A stretch of DNA of 64,000 bases, from contig CAOLHI010000623.1 in NCBI GenBank assembly GCA_948474755.1, forward strand, positions 248,001 to 312,000, written 5' to 3'. Made by a program: the position numbers and the translations under genes. This document shows positions 23,512-34,044 of this stretch, piece after piece. Positions within the stretch are counted from its first letter, which is position 1; the number at the start of each line of letters is the position of its first letter. Source of the DNA: Ctenosaura bakeri (taxonomy: Eukaryota > Chordata > Lepidosauria > Squamata > Iguanidae). Below the pieces are notes generated by a model that had not been told where the DNA came from, did not search any database, and saw only the letters and a program-made list of their open reading frames with translations.

Positions 23512-24169
23512 CAAATGTCAGTGGATAATAGGAAAAGGAGAAGAGCATTCTAGGTGATGGCACCCAGCTTTGGAAATTTATCCACCAAAACCTAATCCAA
23601 GCTATTGTCTGAATGAAAAAATATAGATTGTTCAAAAATGCCAATATTTAATTGGCAAGTGGCATACTTTACTCAGCTTCTTGCATATTATTTTCATTAC
23701 CTTGTTATTAGTAAACAGCCTTCTGGGCCAGAGCGATACTAGTCAAGTCTGAAGTATATGAGGGAGGTCGTTTCTGTGCTCTCAAGTACATGTGCATCCC
23801 CTTAGGCCTTAGGATATTGGATCTTTTGGACAGCTTTTCCTGGTGTTTCAAAAGACACAGAATCACTTTAACTGTAGCTCCTAGCGGCCCTCTCAGCCAC
23901 TACTTCATTGTGATATGGAGGGAATGTCTCTATCACATAGCACATTGCTAGGCCTGGCCTTTGTTCCCTAGGTGGGCCTTTCAGGAGGAGAAGCTACCTC
24001 ATGCAACACATTCAAGATGGAGTGGTGGGATCTCCACAGCTATTGCTGCACTGAAGATGATTGGCAACAACTCAGGCAACAATGGCATGGGCGGCATTCT
24101 CAGATTTGGCCTCTGCAATGCCACCTTCCACGTCCCTCTTTCCCCTCACCTGAGAGAAGCTTGTTTTAA

Positions 24170-24240
24170 ATCATGGGTGGGCAACTGGCAGAAGTTGGAG
24201 GACCATGTTGGAGGGCTGCATGAGCAACCAGGCCCCCACC
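24170..24240. mobile_element. hAT-type element fragment
   Basis: CATGGGTGGGCAACTGGCAG and GTTGGAGGGCTGCATGAGCA match the usual end of a squamate hAT element (TGGGCAACCT...GAGGGC). Only this part is recognisable. Confidence 0.4.
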
Positions 24241-24645
24241 ACCAGATTTTTTCGCATTTTATTTTAATTTGGTGCTAATTTGGGATGTGTAGAATTTTGT
24301 TTGGCTATTTTAGGGCCAGGAGAGAGGTTTTTAAAAAGAGGAATTCACTTAAAGGTCGACTTCTAGATCACTTTGCTTCCAGTTGGCTTAATCAGGCAGG
24401 AGAACAGCACTAGGAGACAGGCAGGAGGAGCTGGTTAGGAGATTCTGGGATTTCCAGCCCTTAAAAGTTTTTTTTTTCCTCAAGATGTGGACTGTTTTAT
24501 ATCATTGCCAAATTACAAGCCTTCCTGTTTTTTTCTTAGTCACCCTCAACATTTTTATTCTTATGTCATTTGTGTCACCCTTTGCTGCAGCTTGATTAAC
24601 CATGTTTTAAAATATGCTAAACTGCCCTGAGCCTATGGGAATAAA

Positions 24646-24840
24646 GGGCCTTTCTGCTCTACACTGTTATAGTACTATTATTCCACTTTCAACATCCTGT
24701 GGAATACTGGGGTTTGTATTTACTGAGGCCAAAGGGCATTCTGGCTGAGAAATGCCCCTCCCAAAACTGCAAACCCCAGGATTCCATAGGATGTTGCAAG
24801 TGGAATAATAACACTATGATAATGTAGTGCTTAAAGACCC
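24646..24840. mobile_element. FB3 foldback element, GGGCCTTT-end variant
   Basis: Ends GGGCCTTTCTGC and AAAGACCC with AAA on both sides. The terminal change (ATTT to CTTT) is present at both ends. Confidence 0.85.
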
Positions 24841-24946
24841 AAAGATTTGGTTGATACAACAATCTTGTATCAGACTCTGACAAAGGTATCGTTCCCAAGC
24901 ACCATTATGAATTAATTATCTTACATTACAATGCAATACAGTGCAA

Positions 24947-25083
24947 TGGGTGGGGAAAATATCTCTCCAGATGTTGCTGGGCAAGAATTCCCAGGTCCCT
25001 CGCCATCACCTATACTAGCTGGAGCTGATGGGAACTGTACTCTAGTAACATCTGAAGGACCACAAACTCTCCACCCCTGTAAT
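24947..25083. mobile_element. hAT-type foldback MITE
   Basis: GGGTGGGGAAAATATCTCTC, CCAGATGTTGCTGGGC and the mirrored AACATCTGAAGGACCACAAA ... CCACCCCTG. This is the familiar amniote hAT MITE motif (CCCTCCAGATGTTGTTGGAC). Similar copies are at 38955 and 63217. Confidence 0.75.
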
Positions 25084-27050
25084 TCAACCATGAGTCTTCA
25101 GGGTATTTGTTTTTGTAGATTCCTAGACAAATTTCAGAGAAGGAAGGTGACATGGTAACCTATGCTATTCCTGCAATTCCAGGAAATCACTCACTTGAAA
25201 GTTAGAACATCATACGCAGACATGGGAGGTACACTAACAGCATGAGAAGGTGGGTAGGACCAGGCAGAGCCAGATGAAGGCACCACAAACAATGTAAATT
25301 AAAAACCACACCAAGTAATATATGGATGCAGATTCATCCTTCATCTCTGACACTGACTCAGTAGAAGGGCCTTGGGTGGGTCCCTTAATCTTTGCCTCCA
25401 CATTTAGAACACAAAGAGTAATAATACCATTCTCTTTAAAAAAATGTGCTGAAGCATGGGGAAAAATATGTTTTGCAATGGCAAAGCATTAATCATAATG
25501 TAGGCTTCTTTTTCTTCCTGATTGTGAAGGTTCCTTTAACAACTATTCTTCTGTTGGATTACTTCATTACAATACCAATAATCTCTACTGCATATTGTGA
25601 AATTGAAAGCAAAAACAATTAAGAGTTCCATGGCATTTTAAATGCTAATAAATGTAGGCTTTAGTTTAATACCTGCTTAACTATGAGTAAGCCCAACGGA
25701 ACTCAGCTGACTTACTTTCGTGGCAATATGTATAGAGTTAAGCTGTTAGCATACCAGGGGAAAAAAGCAGATTTTCCATAGAGAATAATACAGCTCTAAT
25801 CCAACCACACTGGATGATATATACTGAGAGAGAGAGAGATTTACTATGTGACTTTGTAATTCTAGCTTCCATAGCAAGCTCTTTTCCAAGTCCCAAAATA
25901 TTGTTGCCTCAGCACCTTTTTTCCTTGGCCACATCCTTCTTCATGCCAGTTGCTTCCTCCCCTTGCTTCTTTCTGCCAACATCATACAGCTCTCCTGTTC
26001 TGAGTCCTTGTGACATTTTATCACCACCACCTTTTTCTCCACAATTCTCTGACTCTCTTTTTTTCCCCCTTCCCTTGCCCACCAGCCTTTTTGCTCTGAT
26101 ATCTATTGTCTCTATCTTGTGTGATTCATGTTCTTGTTTCTCACTCCAAAGTTTCTTCTGTTATTTTGGGTCAGGTTTCTAGCCTTTGGGCTATCCCATG
26201 CAGCTTCTCCTATCACTAGAGTAAGGATTGGGTAATCCAAATTATCTGGGGTCTAAAGCATGTTTCCTATCAGGAAATTACACAGCATTTGAGGATTTTT
26301 ATTTTAGGAAAAAAGCAATGAAAAAGCGATGACAAAGCAAGAACAATGAAAAAAAGCAGTGACAAAGGTCTGTAAAGTTAGATGTGGTGTGGAGAAGGAG
26401 AAGAAAGGTTTTTTTAGTTTGTAGTTTATAATACCAGAACATGGTGAAACTGATTGATGGGAGACTTGAAGCAGACATAAGAAAATGGAGTTTATTGTGA
26501 AGCAATACCACTGCCACAGGATATTGCAAGGCACATTAGCTTAGGTCAGTGGTTCTCAACCTTCCTAATGCCACGACCCTTTAATACAGTTCCTCATGTT
26601 GTGGTGACCCCCAACCATAAAATTATTTTTGTTGCTACTTCATAACTGTAATTCTGCTACTGTTATGAGTCGTAATGTAAATATCTGATATGCAAAGACC
26701 AATCAGCATCCAGATTAAGTTCCCATGGTACAGATATATATATTTTTTTGCAGTAGTTGATGATTTTACAGTACATTTTACATTTACCCAGTAATTATAA
26801 TTCATGAAGTGTCTTTTTACCTCCAATACTGCTGCTTTCAACACAGTTGAAATTTTAGAGGCTGTGGCCAAGTGAAAATGACTCCTACCATTCAAACTTT
26901 CTAGTGAGGAGCGAGGCAGCCCACCCTCAGTCCCATGGCACTGGTTGAACCAACTGATTGTGCTACCTGTAGCCCATGACACATGTAGCGAAGTGGCCTC
27001 TCTCTGACCCACTGATGCTTCTACCCCAACATCCCAAAATACACAACACA

Positions 27051-27213
27051 GGCCATTTCTGCACTGGACTGTTATAGTGCTATTATTTCACTTTCAACAT
27101 CCTATGGAATCCTGGGGTTTGCAGAGGCCCTTCACTAAACTGCAAACCCCAGGATTCCATAGGATGTTGAAAGTGGAATAGCAGTACTATAACAATCCAG
27201 TGCGAAAATGGCT
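27051..27213. mobile_element. FB3 foldback element nested in the SPIN cargo
   Basis: Perfect ACA target duplication. GCACTGGACTG is mirrored by CAATCCAGTGC. It lies in the captured, presumably intronic part, so it is younger than the capture, or was carried along if it was already in the donor gene. Confidence 0.9.
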
Positions 27214-27362
27214 ACAGTCGCACACATCCCTCTGGAAAACGCTCAATCCTCTTCCTACATGCATCTTTTCACCGAGGGAAAAAAAAATCAGAGGAATCCA
27301 ACCTAAAAATCTCCCCACTCTTCAATTCATTGGAGCGGACACACTACAGACAATAAGCTGAT

Positions 27363-27450
27363 GGCTTCAGGCTGCAATCCTATGCACGCTGCCCAGCAAG
27401 GAAGCCTCCCTGGAGACTTACTGCTGAGTAAACATGCTTAGGACTGGGCT
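27363..27450. repeat. Squamate interspersed repeat fragment in the SPIN cargo
   Basis: GGCTGCAATCCTATGCACGC, TACTGCTGAGTAAACATGCT and TAGGACTGGGCTGT follow the common squamate motif also seen in pieces near 25680, 35370, 41400-41475 and 43090. Family not named. It sits in what would be HNRNPLL intron 1. Confidence 0.5.
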
Positions 27451-27563
27451 GTGAGGCGGGTGGGCGCAGGTGCGCTCGCCACCATCCCTCCTCGTTCCCA
27501 GTCCGTTTCGTGAGGGAAAGGGCTCCCAAGGCTGACCGCACAGGACCCACTCTCCTCTCTTAC

Positions 27564-27743
27564 CTCTCCGTTGAAAGCGCCACTGCGAGAGGTGGCCTTC
27601 TCCCTGCAACTCTCTCCCTCCTCAGCCTCATACTCGATCTCCCCCTCCTCCGTGACGGCACTGGGCTTCAGCCGCTTGGCCTGGCTCTCATACGCGCCAT
27701 CCTCCTCTTCCTCGTACTGCTCCCCAGACGACAGGGAGGACAT
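27564..27743 (-). pseudogene. HNRNPLL: Captured HNRNPLL first coding exon (intact 60-codon exon, no other exons)
   Basis: HNRNPLL is an RNA-binding splicing regulator with several RRM domains; this exon encodes only the acidic N-terminal leader. From the ATG at 27743 the - strand reads MSSLSSGEQY, then YESQAKRLK, EEGEIEYEAEEGE and REKATSR. These match the vertebrate HNRNPLL N-terminus in order and spacing (MSSSSS..., YESQAKRLK, EEGEIDY, AEEGE, RREAT). It is open for exactly 60 codons and ends at a consensus donor (GAGAG then GTAAGA, boundary at 27564), phase 0. The start was chosen by homology; the frame also stays open upstream to an ATG at 27809. No RRM exon lies nearby and both sides are bounded by SPIN ends, so this is a transduplicated fragment, not the parental gene. 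Confidence 0.85.
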
Positions 27744-28220
27744 GGCGGCGGCTGGTTCACCAATGGGGTGCAGGTGGGCGGACGCTGGGGATTCACAACC
27801 GGCACGCAAACCCCCTGTGAGGAGATGAATAAATCAAGCAAACAGGCCCGTCAAAGATGTTCTCGGAGACCAGCGAAGACAAAACCGCAACTGCCCCCTT
27901 ACACACTTGTGTGCGGTGGGGTGGTAAGGGCCTTGCCCTGCAATTGGTCCAATTGCTAGGTTTGAATACCATGATTGGTTGAAGGGGGAGTTTCCCCCCA
28001 AGCGATGGGTCGTGCAATTTGAGTAAATCGACGTCCGTCATGTCCAAACAGCCCGTCCCTTTCTTGAAGGTTCTTTCCCTGCCCCATCGACTGGCGCCAG
28101 ATCCATTTACTCGAGGGAAAGAGGAGGAGGGAGGAGTGCAAAAGGAGTGTGAGCGGGCGCTGTTGCCAAGGGCAATGGACATAATGCCTCTGTGACTGAG
28201 CTGGAGACGGATAGAGGAGC
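27744..28220 (-). promoter_or_regulatory. Captured HNRNPLL promoter / 5' UTR region
   Basis: This is the sequence upstream of the captured ATG up to the right SPIN end. It is GC-rich and keeps many CpG dinucleotides (for example ATGGCGGCGGC at the start, AAATCGACGTCCGTC, GAGCGGGCGCTG), unlike the CpG-poor surroundings. On the - strand it has CCAAT boxes at 27974-27978 and 27943-27947, about 200-230 bp upstream of the ATG, plus an ATTGG at about 27760. No TATA box was seen. Whether it is active here is unknown. Confidence 0.55.
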
Positions 28221-31200
28221 AGTGTCTCGGTTCCTAAGACCATCGGAAATATGTGTTTTCTAATGGTCTTAGGCGACCCCCGTGAAAGGGTCATTCGACC
28301 CCCAAAGGGGTCGCAACCCACAGGTTGAGAACCGCTGGTGTAGAGGCTCCAGGTCTGGTTCTAATCAAACAGGAGAACTCGTAGAAGTCCTGCATTTCAT
28401 GACTGAAGAAGGGCAGGATACAAATCTTAGAAACAAAGGAAATGTGTGGGACAAAGGGCTCCCCAGAGCAGACTTTGAAAGCCACAGCTTTTTGAACACA
28501 TACAGTGAATGAGCATTTCACATTCCATTTGCTCAAGTAAGGAAAGTTAAGGAGCAACATAGGGCCTATAATAAAATTTTATAATGTGGGATGCCTCTGT
28601 TCAGAGTTCAAGGCAGCCAGTCATGCCCTCTTCTAAGATACTGTGTTGCACCCGCACTCTAAATTCCTCACCCAACAGTCAGTTGGCATTCTGTGGGTCT
28701 CTTCCCCACTTTTCACCCACTCTATTCCATTCTCCCTACCCCTTCACCAAATTGTCAGAGCTTTCGCCCACATAGTGACGCAACACTCAGGGACATTTTT
28801 GCATACTTAACATTGGAGTTACTCTCTGTGTGCTAATGCCTGCTCAGTTGTGCACACAATCTGACTTTTGCTCCTGTAGCAGCAAACATAAAGAGAAGGT
28901 GAACCGGTGTTGGAAGGAATCAAATTGTTGCTGGGAGGACCATGAATCCCTTTAGGCTGAGGCTGGAGAAAGCCAGAGCACTGGAGTGCTTGCAGTCCCG
29001 TGGCTGCTTGTTTTTTTCATGGCTGAATGGAGTTCTGTGACTGCTGTGTTTGGTTTCACTCTGAAAAGTATACACAGATAATGCTGGCAGGAACACTGTT
29101 TCGTCAGGGTAACAGGATGTGATAGGAATGTAAACAGGTTTCACTGACAATCTGGAAGGTTGCCAAGACAGAGTCCTGCTTTTCACCAGAAGTGAACTGT
29201 GGACAGCGAATGCTGTGGATGGCAAAGTAGTGCTGAGGTAGATGTTGCCTTTAAAGCAGCCACCTTGCAAATTGGGGAACCCAGGCATGGGTCTTGCTGA
29301 GTTTCAGCTGAAGCCTTAACAGTTAACACTCAGCACTCCCTTTAAGAGTGTTCAGAGTGCTTCCCATCCTCTTGGTCATCCTAACAACAGTCCCGTAAAG
29401 CAGGTCTAGTATAAAAATCCTATACTGCAAATGATGTTACAGGAGCAGGATTTCTGAAACTGGACTAGAGTTGCCTAAGGAAAAAAGTATTAGTGGATCT
29501 CCCAACATTTGTTTGTTTTTTAAAAAACTGTAAAGAAACTTTGATAAGGAGGGAAGCTCTGTCTTTTCACTGGAGCATCATTGCTGGGTGAGACATGTGA
29601 TTCCCTCAGTCAAAGCTTGGAAACATTAGTGTTTGCACTAACATGTTAATAACACATTGTTAAAGATGACCAGTAACAATTTAAGAAAGAAAGAGCACAA
29701 AAAACTGGTGAGCATCCAATGAAGTACATAGGAGGAAAAAAATTGCAACAAAAAGCCCAATATATTTCAGCTTGTAAATGCTCTTAAGGTCTTCTGTAGA
29801 GACACTGATCTTAACACAGATGAAAACTCCTAGAGATTGTTTTAGGTCAACACAAGAAACTGAACTTTTGATCTCCCAGATGCTGCTACTGAAACTGTCC
29901 TGGTGAGAGGCTGGACTTTAAAATTTACTCTTACCTCATTTTATACAATTGACTCTCACCCAACACTCCACTAGTTTCTGATGGATAAAAGAAGCCCTAC
30001 TGACTCAAAGGGAAGAGACAAAACCTGCTAACATTACAGGAGAAAGAGGTAACAAAAAGCATGTGAATAACAGCTGAAAGTTTTCTTCCTATGTTATAAG
30101 TAGTGTTAGCAGGTTTTCAAAATAGCAATAAGGGACAGTTGAAACTCACGACAATCAGGAAGTAGCCAATGAAAAGTTTGTGTTCTACCTAAACATCAAA
30201 TGAAAGTATTGATTTCAGTTAACTTCACATGTTTCTCTGTAAAATTAACGTGTGATACACCTTCAAAAGTTACATGATGTATACATTTCTGTCTGTATGA
30301 AGGGTCCACACCACAAAATACAGGGTTTTCTTTATTTTCTGGCACCAGTCTATATTAAAGGAGAAAACTTTCTAACTCTTAAATAAAAGACTTCCCTTAT
30401 AATAAGAGACACTTGGCAAACCTGCTTATAAGTAAATGGTAGAAAAAATAGAGATAACATTCAAGGGCATACAGCTTTATTTAGGCTAAAAGGAAAGGGA
30501 CTATATGAAAATTCAAGAAATTTTTACAGGAGTGGAAGATAGTTAAGCTCCGTGTTTAGACCTGAAGCTAAGTATTTTAAGATCCACTTCATCCCTTTTT
30601 TCAGCAGAACCCTCCCTTCACTAGAACTCGCCCTCTTTATTGCCTGAAATCTAAAGGCAATAGAATTGTGTTGTTCCAAGAAGTGGCTCACCAAGGGAGT
30701 ACCTGTTTTGTTGCTGTTTTGATATTACAGAAGTGTTCCTGCATAAGAGGCCTGGTTGTTTTCATCCCATACACCTTTTGACACTTGTACAGCACAACAT
30801 AAATAACAAAATCACTGCTACGGGTGGTGAAATGATGCAAAGTATGTCCTTTTGGTTCTCATAGTATAAGAATTCTGTTGTCTTAAGAGGCCTAATTTAT
30901 GTGAGATGTGTCTGTCCCTAACCCAACCCTAGTAAACAATTAAAGTAAAAAGAAAGTTGCTGCTCAAAAACATTGGCACTTAATGAGTAAATAACACATC
31001 TCATACCCACTGTCAGAATTTGTATTGAACTGAAGTAAATAATTAATCTTCTAACAGATTGTTTCCAAGGTCTATCCAGTACTCTCACCCAGCATGTTAC
31101 AAGCAAGTCTGAAGCATAGAGACTAGCCCTGTGGGAAGATGATAATTTTATTTGAGACCAGGGGACCAAGAGGGGTCTGGCTTGGGGCAGTTAAAAAAAA

Positions 31201-31224
31201 AAGAAAAGCCAGATTGTAGACATA

Positions 31225-31368
31225 GGCCATTTCCGCACTAGCTTGTTATAGTGCGATGATTCCACTTTCAACATCTGGCTGGCCCCTCCCTAAACTGCAA
31301 ACCCTAGGATTCCAGAGGATGTTGAAAGTGGAATCATTGCGCTATAACAGGCTAGCGTAGAAATGGCC
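31225..31368. mobile_element. FB3 foldback element, shortened left arm
   Basis: ATA on both sides. CTAGCTTGTTATAG on the left is mirrored by CTATAACAGGCTAG on the right, and both arms have GCxATGATTCC variants. Confidence 0.9.
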
Positions 31369-31427
31369 ATAGATTATGCTTGAGGAAGTTTGTGCAATTT
31401 ACCTTCCTACATGAACAGTAGGATTAA

Positions 31428-31655
31428 GAGAAGCAGCATGTCAAAGTGGTTTTAGTATTTGATTGGGACTCTTGGACACCAAGGTCTGAGTCTCCTTTCA
31501 GCCATGAAAACCCACTGGGTGACCTTGGGCAAGTCCCTCTCTCTCAGTTTCAAAGGAAGGAAATGCAAACCTCCTCTGAGATATTTCCAAGAAAACACTT
31601 TATTAGAGTTGACATAAACTGGAGTTGGACTTGAAGGCACATAATAACAACACAG
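31428..31655 (+). mobile_element. Sauria-type SINE
   Basis: GAAGCAGCATGTCAAAGTGG head, ACCCACTGGGTGACCTTGGG core, TTCCAAGAAAACACTTTATT, tail CTTGAAGGCACATAATAACA. A nearly full-length copy. Confidence 0.85.
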
Positions 31656-32489
31656 CAAGATTCCAGATATTCTGGGATTTGCTGGAACCAATCGGCAGAG
31701 TACGTACTGATATTTTGAACTGTGAGCAGACAGCCTCTCCGGGCCCCCTTCTATAAGAGAAAGGGAGAAAACACTTTGTACTCATCAAACAATGGAGCTT
31801 TTTTTATGAGACAGACACACACACATACATACAATCCTTGAGTTTCAGAACTGTATTCACATCAGCTTAATTGGAACACAGTGGTACCAGGTGGCTTCCA
31901 TGTCAGCGGTGGTGAATCTTTTTGACCCAATTTTAAGGAAGCTATCCAAGATTCTGAACTTATTTAGGGAAAGTGCACATACCCCAAGTAGCTCCTTTAA
32001 ATTTCACACTATAACCTAGATTAGATTCACTGCCCCAGCACGGAAGCCACTGACAGAACGTTTCTCAGAAATGTGGTGTTTATTTCCTGTGCAACTGAAG
32101 CCTTAGAGATAAATACATCCACATGAGCAAGTAATACACAGTAATGAATGGACCCTCATTTTAATGTGTGTTGGGGGTGAGATCCAGTGATGGGGGTGAC
32201 ACAGGACAGTTGTTCCCTCCTTATGTTTCAGACCTTGTTTTGATTATTTCACAGAAGTACTTCTCCCTTGCTGGTTCTGCACATTCACAAATGTTATGCA
32301 GTGAGTGATCCTTATAAATTATAAATACTTTATAATTATTTTAATTATAATTATTTACATTATAAAATACTGGAACCACATCTTGGATACAAATGCCAAA
32401 GATGTATTTAAACATAGCACTGGCCATCCAGGCCAACCCCCTGCTGTACAGGAACATGCAACAAAAACACACTCGAGATATGGCACACA

Positions 32490-32634
32490 AGCCATTTCCG
32501 CACTAGACTGTTATAGCGCTATGATTCCACTTTCAACATCCTATGGAATCCTGGGGTTTGCAGTTTCGGGAAGTTGCAGTTTCGGGATGCTGAAAGTGGA
32601 ATCATAGCGCTATAAGTCTAGCGCAGAAATGGCC
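32490..32634. mobile_element. FB3 foldback element, shortened right arm
   Basis: AGCCATTTCCGCACTAGACT ... GCGCAGAAATGGCC. The flanks ACA / ATA agree at two of three. The right arm lacks the CCCCAGGATT block. CTAGACT is mirrored by AGTCTAG. Confidence 0.85.
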
Positions 32635-33457
32635 ATAGTCTCTGTTTAAGGACCTCCAAGGCAGGAAAGTCCCTCCAAGGCAATCTGTTCTACTGCTGAA
32701 CAGTTCTTACAGTACAGAGGTTCTTCCTCATGTGTAGGCAGAATCCCTTTTCTTGAAAATTGAATCCATTGGCTCAGACTCCAGTCTCTGGAGCAGCAGA
32801 AAACAAGCTCACTTCATCTTCTCCACATCTCTTCAGATATTTACAGATGGTTATGTCTTTTCTTCTCCTCCAAGGTAAACATACTTCCCTAAACTGCTCC
32901 TCACATGGCTTGGTTTCTTTTTGATTACGAAATTAATACCTGTGTTGATAGTATCACTGTAATTACACAAATGAAAATAATAACAACAATGTTCCTCAAA
33001 TATATTGCTTCTTGATCATTTATAACATAATCTACGAGAGAGTCAATATTTCTGCTCCAATGTAAGCCGAACATAATTCCCGTCCAAGTAAGAAAGTGCA
33101 GGATATACAAAAATATTTTGTTTATAACTGGTATCTGTCTCCTCATTTGGTATTTTGTCATTGTAAGTTGGCTATGTCATTGTATTTCTTAAAGAATTTA
33201 TTTTGCCGAATTGACAGTCCTCCGCTAACTAGTGTGTGTGTGTATGTTTGCAGGATATGGGTTTAGACTAGCGGTTCTTAACCTGGGTCTGGGGACCCCG
33301 GGGGGCTACCAAACCCTCTCAGGAGGACTATGAAGCCCTGCTGCTGGATACCAACACCAGTGGCAGGAAAAGGGATGCAGCAGCGGGGATGTGGAGGTGG
33401 GTGTTGGACCAGCTCCCTCATTTGCAAACAAGAGGGTAGTTTCAGCACCTGAATACA

Positions 33458-33600
33458 GGTCATTTCCGCATGAGTCTGTTATAGCGCTATGATTCCGCTG
33501 TTATAGCCCACTGGCCCCTCCCGAAACTGCAAACCCCAGGATTCCATAGGAGGTTGAAAGCGGAATCATAGCGCTGTAACAGACTCGTGTGGAAATGGCG
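33458..33600. mobile_element. FB3 foldback element inside the composite hAT
   Basis: ACA on both sides. Both arms carry GAGTCTG and CCGC (GATTCCGC / GCGGAATC). The left arm is shortened. Confidence 0.9.
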
Positions 33601-33667
33601 ACAGACACCTATACCCCTGCTATGTCCCTGACCAAGGGGACCCTGTTGCAGGTGTGCACATGCTCTC

Positions 33668-33840
33668 AAACTCTGACTCTGGAGACAAGAGTCTGAATCC
33701 TTACTTGGCCGTGGAAACCCACTGGGTGACCTCAGGCGAGTCACATTCTCTCAGCCTCAGAGAAAGCCAAAGGCAACAAATCTCGCCAAGAAAACCCCCA
33801 CGATAGCTTCGCCTTAGAGTCACCGTAAGCCCGTTTCCAA
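33668..33840 (+). mobile_element. Sauria-type SINE
   Basis: GACTCTGGAGACAAGAGTCT, ACCCACTGGGTGACCTCAGG, TCGCCAAGAAAACCCCCACG, ending at GAGTCACCGTAAGCC. Confidence 0.85.
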
Positions 33841-33892
33841 AGGGGAGAGGCACGATGGCTAGAAGGAACCTCCCCCTGTCAGCAACACTTTG

Positions 33893-34035
33893 TTGTTGTG
33901 AGCCTTCAAGTCACTTCAAATTTATGGCAACCCTGAGTTTTTAATTTTTCTTTTTTTTTGAGGGGGGGACAAGATTTGTTCAGAGAGGGCTTTGCCTTCG
34001 CCTCCCCCTGAGGCTGAGAGAGGGTGACCCACCCA
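33893..34035 (-). mobile_element. Sauria-type SINE, inverted partner
   Basis: TTGTTGTGAGCCTTCAAGTC, then TTCAGAGAGGGCTTTGCC and CTGAGGCTGAGAGAGGGTGA. It lies directly against the QSOX1 promoter island. Confidence 0.75.
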
Positions 34036-34044
34036 CAGGGGACC

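Larger units (their letters stand above)
26547..28337. mobile_element. SPIN (SPACE INVADERS) hAT transposon carrying a captured HNRNPLL fragment
   Basis: The left terminus runs CAGTGGTTCTCAACCTTCCT, then CAGTTCCTCATGTTGTGGTG and ATAACTGTAATTCTGCTACT to CTGATATGCA (26547-26693). The right terminus is CCTAAGACCATCGGAAA..., GGTCTTAGGCGACCCCCG and CAGGTTGAGAACCGCTG (about 28221-28337). Both are diagnostic for SPIN, a hAT family spread horizontally among tetrapods including squamates. The interior is not SPIN and holds no transposase. It contains - strand HNRNPLL exon 1 with flanks, plus an FB3 insertion (27051-27213). The 8-bp flanks (GCTTAGGT / GTGTAGAG) match at only 4 positions, so a target duplication cannot be claimed. 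Confidence 0.9.
33268..34035. mobile_element. Composite hAT-type element, copy 2 (right end lost)
   Basis: It starts CTAGCGGTTCTTAACCTGGG and shares with copy 1 the CCCTGCTGCTGGATACC block, the hairpin-unit sequence (CTCCCTCATTTGCAAACAAG), a forward SINE (33668-33840), the link AAAGGGGAGAGGCACGATGG and an inverted SINE (33893-34035). An FB3 copy interrupts it. It stops where the QSOX1 CpG island begins. Confidence 0.6.
3896..34040. other. Intergenic repeat field between the upstream gene and QSOX1
   Basis: Apart from the elements listed separately, nothing was recognised in these intervals: 5451-6187, 6899-7897 (GT-rich tract near 7534-7590, short direct duplication near 7326-7350), 8282-8850, 9665-10671, 11167-11878, 12027-12379, 14183-15043 (TTTG microsatellite 14775-14803), 16480-17800, 18014-18774 (AAAC microsatellite 18572-18596), 19812-21067, 22091-22610, 22813-23374, 23512-24169, 24241-24645, 25084-26546 (GA run near 25828), 28338-31224 (the longest repeat-poor piece), 31656-32489 (TTAATTATAA-rich near 32330) and 32635-33267. 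No RNA gene, CRISPR array or long coding frame is present. Confidence 0.7.

Noticed and set aside
27793..28182. 129-codon - strand frame upstream of the captured HNRNPLL exon
   Set aside because: It occupies the promoter / 5' UTR side of the cargo, with no similarity to HNRNPLL. It is open because of GC content.
26547..28337. Reading of this region as the native HNRNPLL locus with a SPIN insertion nearby
   Set aside because: Only exon 1 with flanks is present, it is bounded on both sides by SPIN ends in matching orientation, and no RRM exon was recognised on the - strand in the window.
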